DNA of 64,000 nucleotides from Nansenia antarctica (lineage: Eukaryota > Chordata > Actinopteri > Argentiniformes > Microstomatidae): NCBI GenBank assembly GCA_963989245.1, contig OZ022353.1:27470593-27534592 (forward strand), read 5' to 3'. Shown here piece after piece: positions 62,420 through 64,000 of this stretch. The number at the start of each line of letters is the position of its first letter. The stretch's first letter is position 1. The notes below the pieces were generated by a model that saw nothing but the letters and a program-made list of their open reading frames with translations, was not told the DNA's origin and searched no databases. The translations under genes were made by a program, and so were the position numbers.

Positions 62420-64000
62420 ACGAACTCCCCTTATTCTCTTTCTGACTGTGTAAAGTTGGGTGTGTCAGTCTCGGGTGTCAGTCTTGGGTGTGTCAGTCTC
62501 AATGTATATGTAAAGACTTTTATTATCCAACTTGTTCATGTTTATAGCGCTCCTGCGCCCCCCCCCACCTGTACCAAACTTGTGTGATCTTTATCTTCTA
62601 TAACCTCCCACATCCTCCATTCAGCAACTCGATGACAAGAGACGGGACACTCCTGCACATACGGTAAACACGCACACTGTGAGCCATGCGAGAGAGGAGC
62701 GGTTCAACGCTTTTTTTTTTTTTTTTAGCACCGTCGGGGGTGGGGGGGGGGGGAAACAACGGGATTGAACGTGGTCTGCTGTGTCGTGGACATGAAAGAC
62801 TCCTGGTACATTATGTTGTGGTGGTAATAAGTTCGATGCTAGGGTGTTTTTTTTGTCTGAGAAGGAGTTGAGAATAGTGTCTCCTACCACCTACCTAACA
62901 ACACACTGACTGCAGGGTGCAACGTTGCAGAACCTTCAGATAGAGATGTTTCTTCTAGATGCAACAGGTGTGAGTGTCTGTCATAGAGTAGAGTGTCATG
63001 TCAGCTCTGTACAGTACATTTCTAGCTGCAGTGTTCTTAACTTTGGACCTTACTGAATGCACCCCACCCCTGGATGAGTGACAGCTACATGAGTCAGTAA
63101 AGAGCCGCATTAGCTAGCTACCCAGGGAACCTCTGCTTCCTTTATGGTTCGAACAGGGTTGTGAAGTCAATTATGTTCCCCTTTTTGATTGAAGGTCCTT
63201 CGTAATCTGTCAATTTGAGTAGGAATGCAAGCAAGGTACTAGCTTGTGGCCCCCGAGTTTGAGGAATACTTAGCATGACTGCTTCTCCGTTCTCCAAGGA
63301 CAGCTTTGTCCATCACCAGTTGGTTTTGTCTTGTTGCTGCTATGTGAAACATGTCAATCGAAATTAGAGAAGAAAAAAAAAAACGATGTGTCTATCTAGA
63401 CAAAATGACAGATGTAGTGAACACATGTTTGAGTATGACGGCTACTCAAGAAAATAACTCAACTATTGCTTCAAAACCGATAGCAGAGAACAATCCTGAG
63501 GTTGACTTTTGATATAATGTTTTTTGAAATTTATTCTCACACAAAGTCACTTTGAAAAAAATGCCCTCCTTCTGTTCTCAGTCTCACCGGGGAATAATCA
63601 TGTGTTAGGGCTGGCACTAGCCCTATGGCATGGGCATTTGTGCCAGTTGGAGGGGGTGAGGGTGGGGGGGGGGGGGGGGCAGGGAGGAGGTGCCATAGAC
63701 CAGTTCATAGGGCTCTGATGGTGGGTGCCTGAGCATCGATGAGGGAGAGAAGGCAGACGGGAGGGTATAGGAGAGGTAGGGAGGTAGGGGAGTAGGGGAT
63801 TCTGTGTGTAAAAGAAAACTATCTGTCCATTCCCATCCATCTGTCCAGTGTTAGGGAAGAATGGGTCGCCGTGGCAATATGCCTCCACATTCTAAAGGGT
63901 TCGCCGTCTCCTTTCCTTTCCTCAGATGCGTTTTCAAAATCCTGTAGACTAGGTCATACTAAGAGTTTTTAAATATGTAAATCTATTTAGCTGTATATTG
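62420..64000 (+). other. chd6: chd6 3' UTR (end not reached)
   Basis: Non-coding sequence follows the TAG stop and no other gene is visible. It has poly-T, poly-G and AC-rich tracts. I see no AATAAA or ATTAAA, so the poly(A) site probably lies beyond the window or uses another signal. Confidence 0.6.

Noticed and set aside
1..64000. CRISPR arrays, operons, riboswitches, bacterial defence genes
   Set aside because: The tandem repeats present have no unique spacers, and the gene structure is intron-rich with GT-AG splicing; nothing prokaryotic is present.

Overview
This is vertebrate, almost certainly teleost fish, nuclear DNA. The one host gene I can support is the 3' part of a subfamily III chromodomain-helicase-DNA-binding gene on the + strand. 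I call it chd6. The exons encode the complete two-lobed SNF2 ATPase, the SANT/DNA-binding region, a very large acidic exon, a BRK domain and a CHD6-like C-terminus. The window opens inside an intron just before the exon with the Walker A motif, so the N-terminus and both chromodomains lie upstream. I place 27 exons (3480-62419). All splice sites are GT/AG and every exon phase agrees. They join into 2,673 codons plus a TAG stop, with no frameshift or internal stop. The paralogue call (CHD6, not CHD7/8/9) is made from memory of the family, without a search.

Layout: 1-3479 is upstream intron. 3480-19789 carries the ATPase exons with helicase motifs I-VI. 21152-34051 carries linker, SANT-like and DNA-binding exons. 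34289-36631 is one 2.3-kb exon that ends in a 17-unit VDFKPE heptad array. Introns of 9.4 kb and 11.6 kb separate it from the CHD6-specific exons (46024-47344), the BRK exons (58931-60117) and the last exon (61262-62419). The rest is 3' UTR; no AATAAA is visible before the window ends.

The introns are mostly transposon sequence, often nested. They hold at least ten hAT-type elements and MITEs whose target-site duplications (TSDs) I could read directly. They also hold a Tc1 element with an intact 333-aa transposase, three older Tc1 remnants (one Sleeping Beauty-like), a PIF-Harbinger element, several L2-type LINE fragments, tRNA-derived SINEs, long foldbacks, and many micro- and minisatellites. 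Several insertions touch gene function: a Harbinger element sits inside the 5' splice site of one exon, a hAT lies 15 bp into the next upstream intron, and a hAT end plus a CT microsatellite forms the acceptor region of another exon.

Most unusual observations: the coding minisatellite that creates about 15 tandem SUMO-consensus tetrapeptides; the Harbinger insertion in a splice donor; a hAT insertion in the YADD catalytic codons of a LINE reverse transcriptase; an intronic G-rich minisatellite made of E. coli Chi octamers; and several long intronic palindromes.
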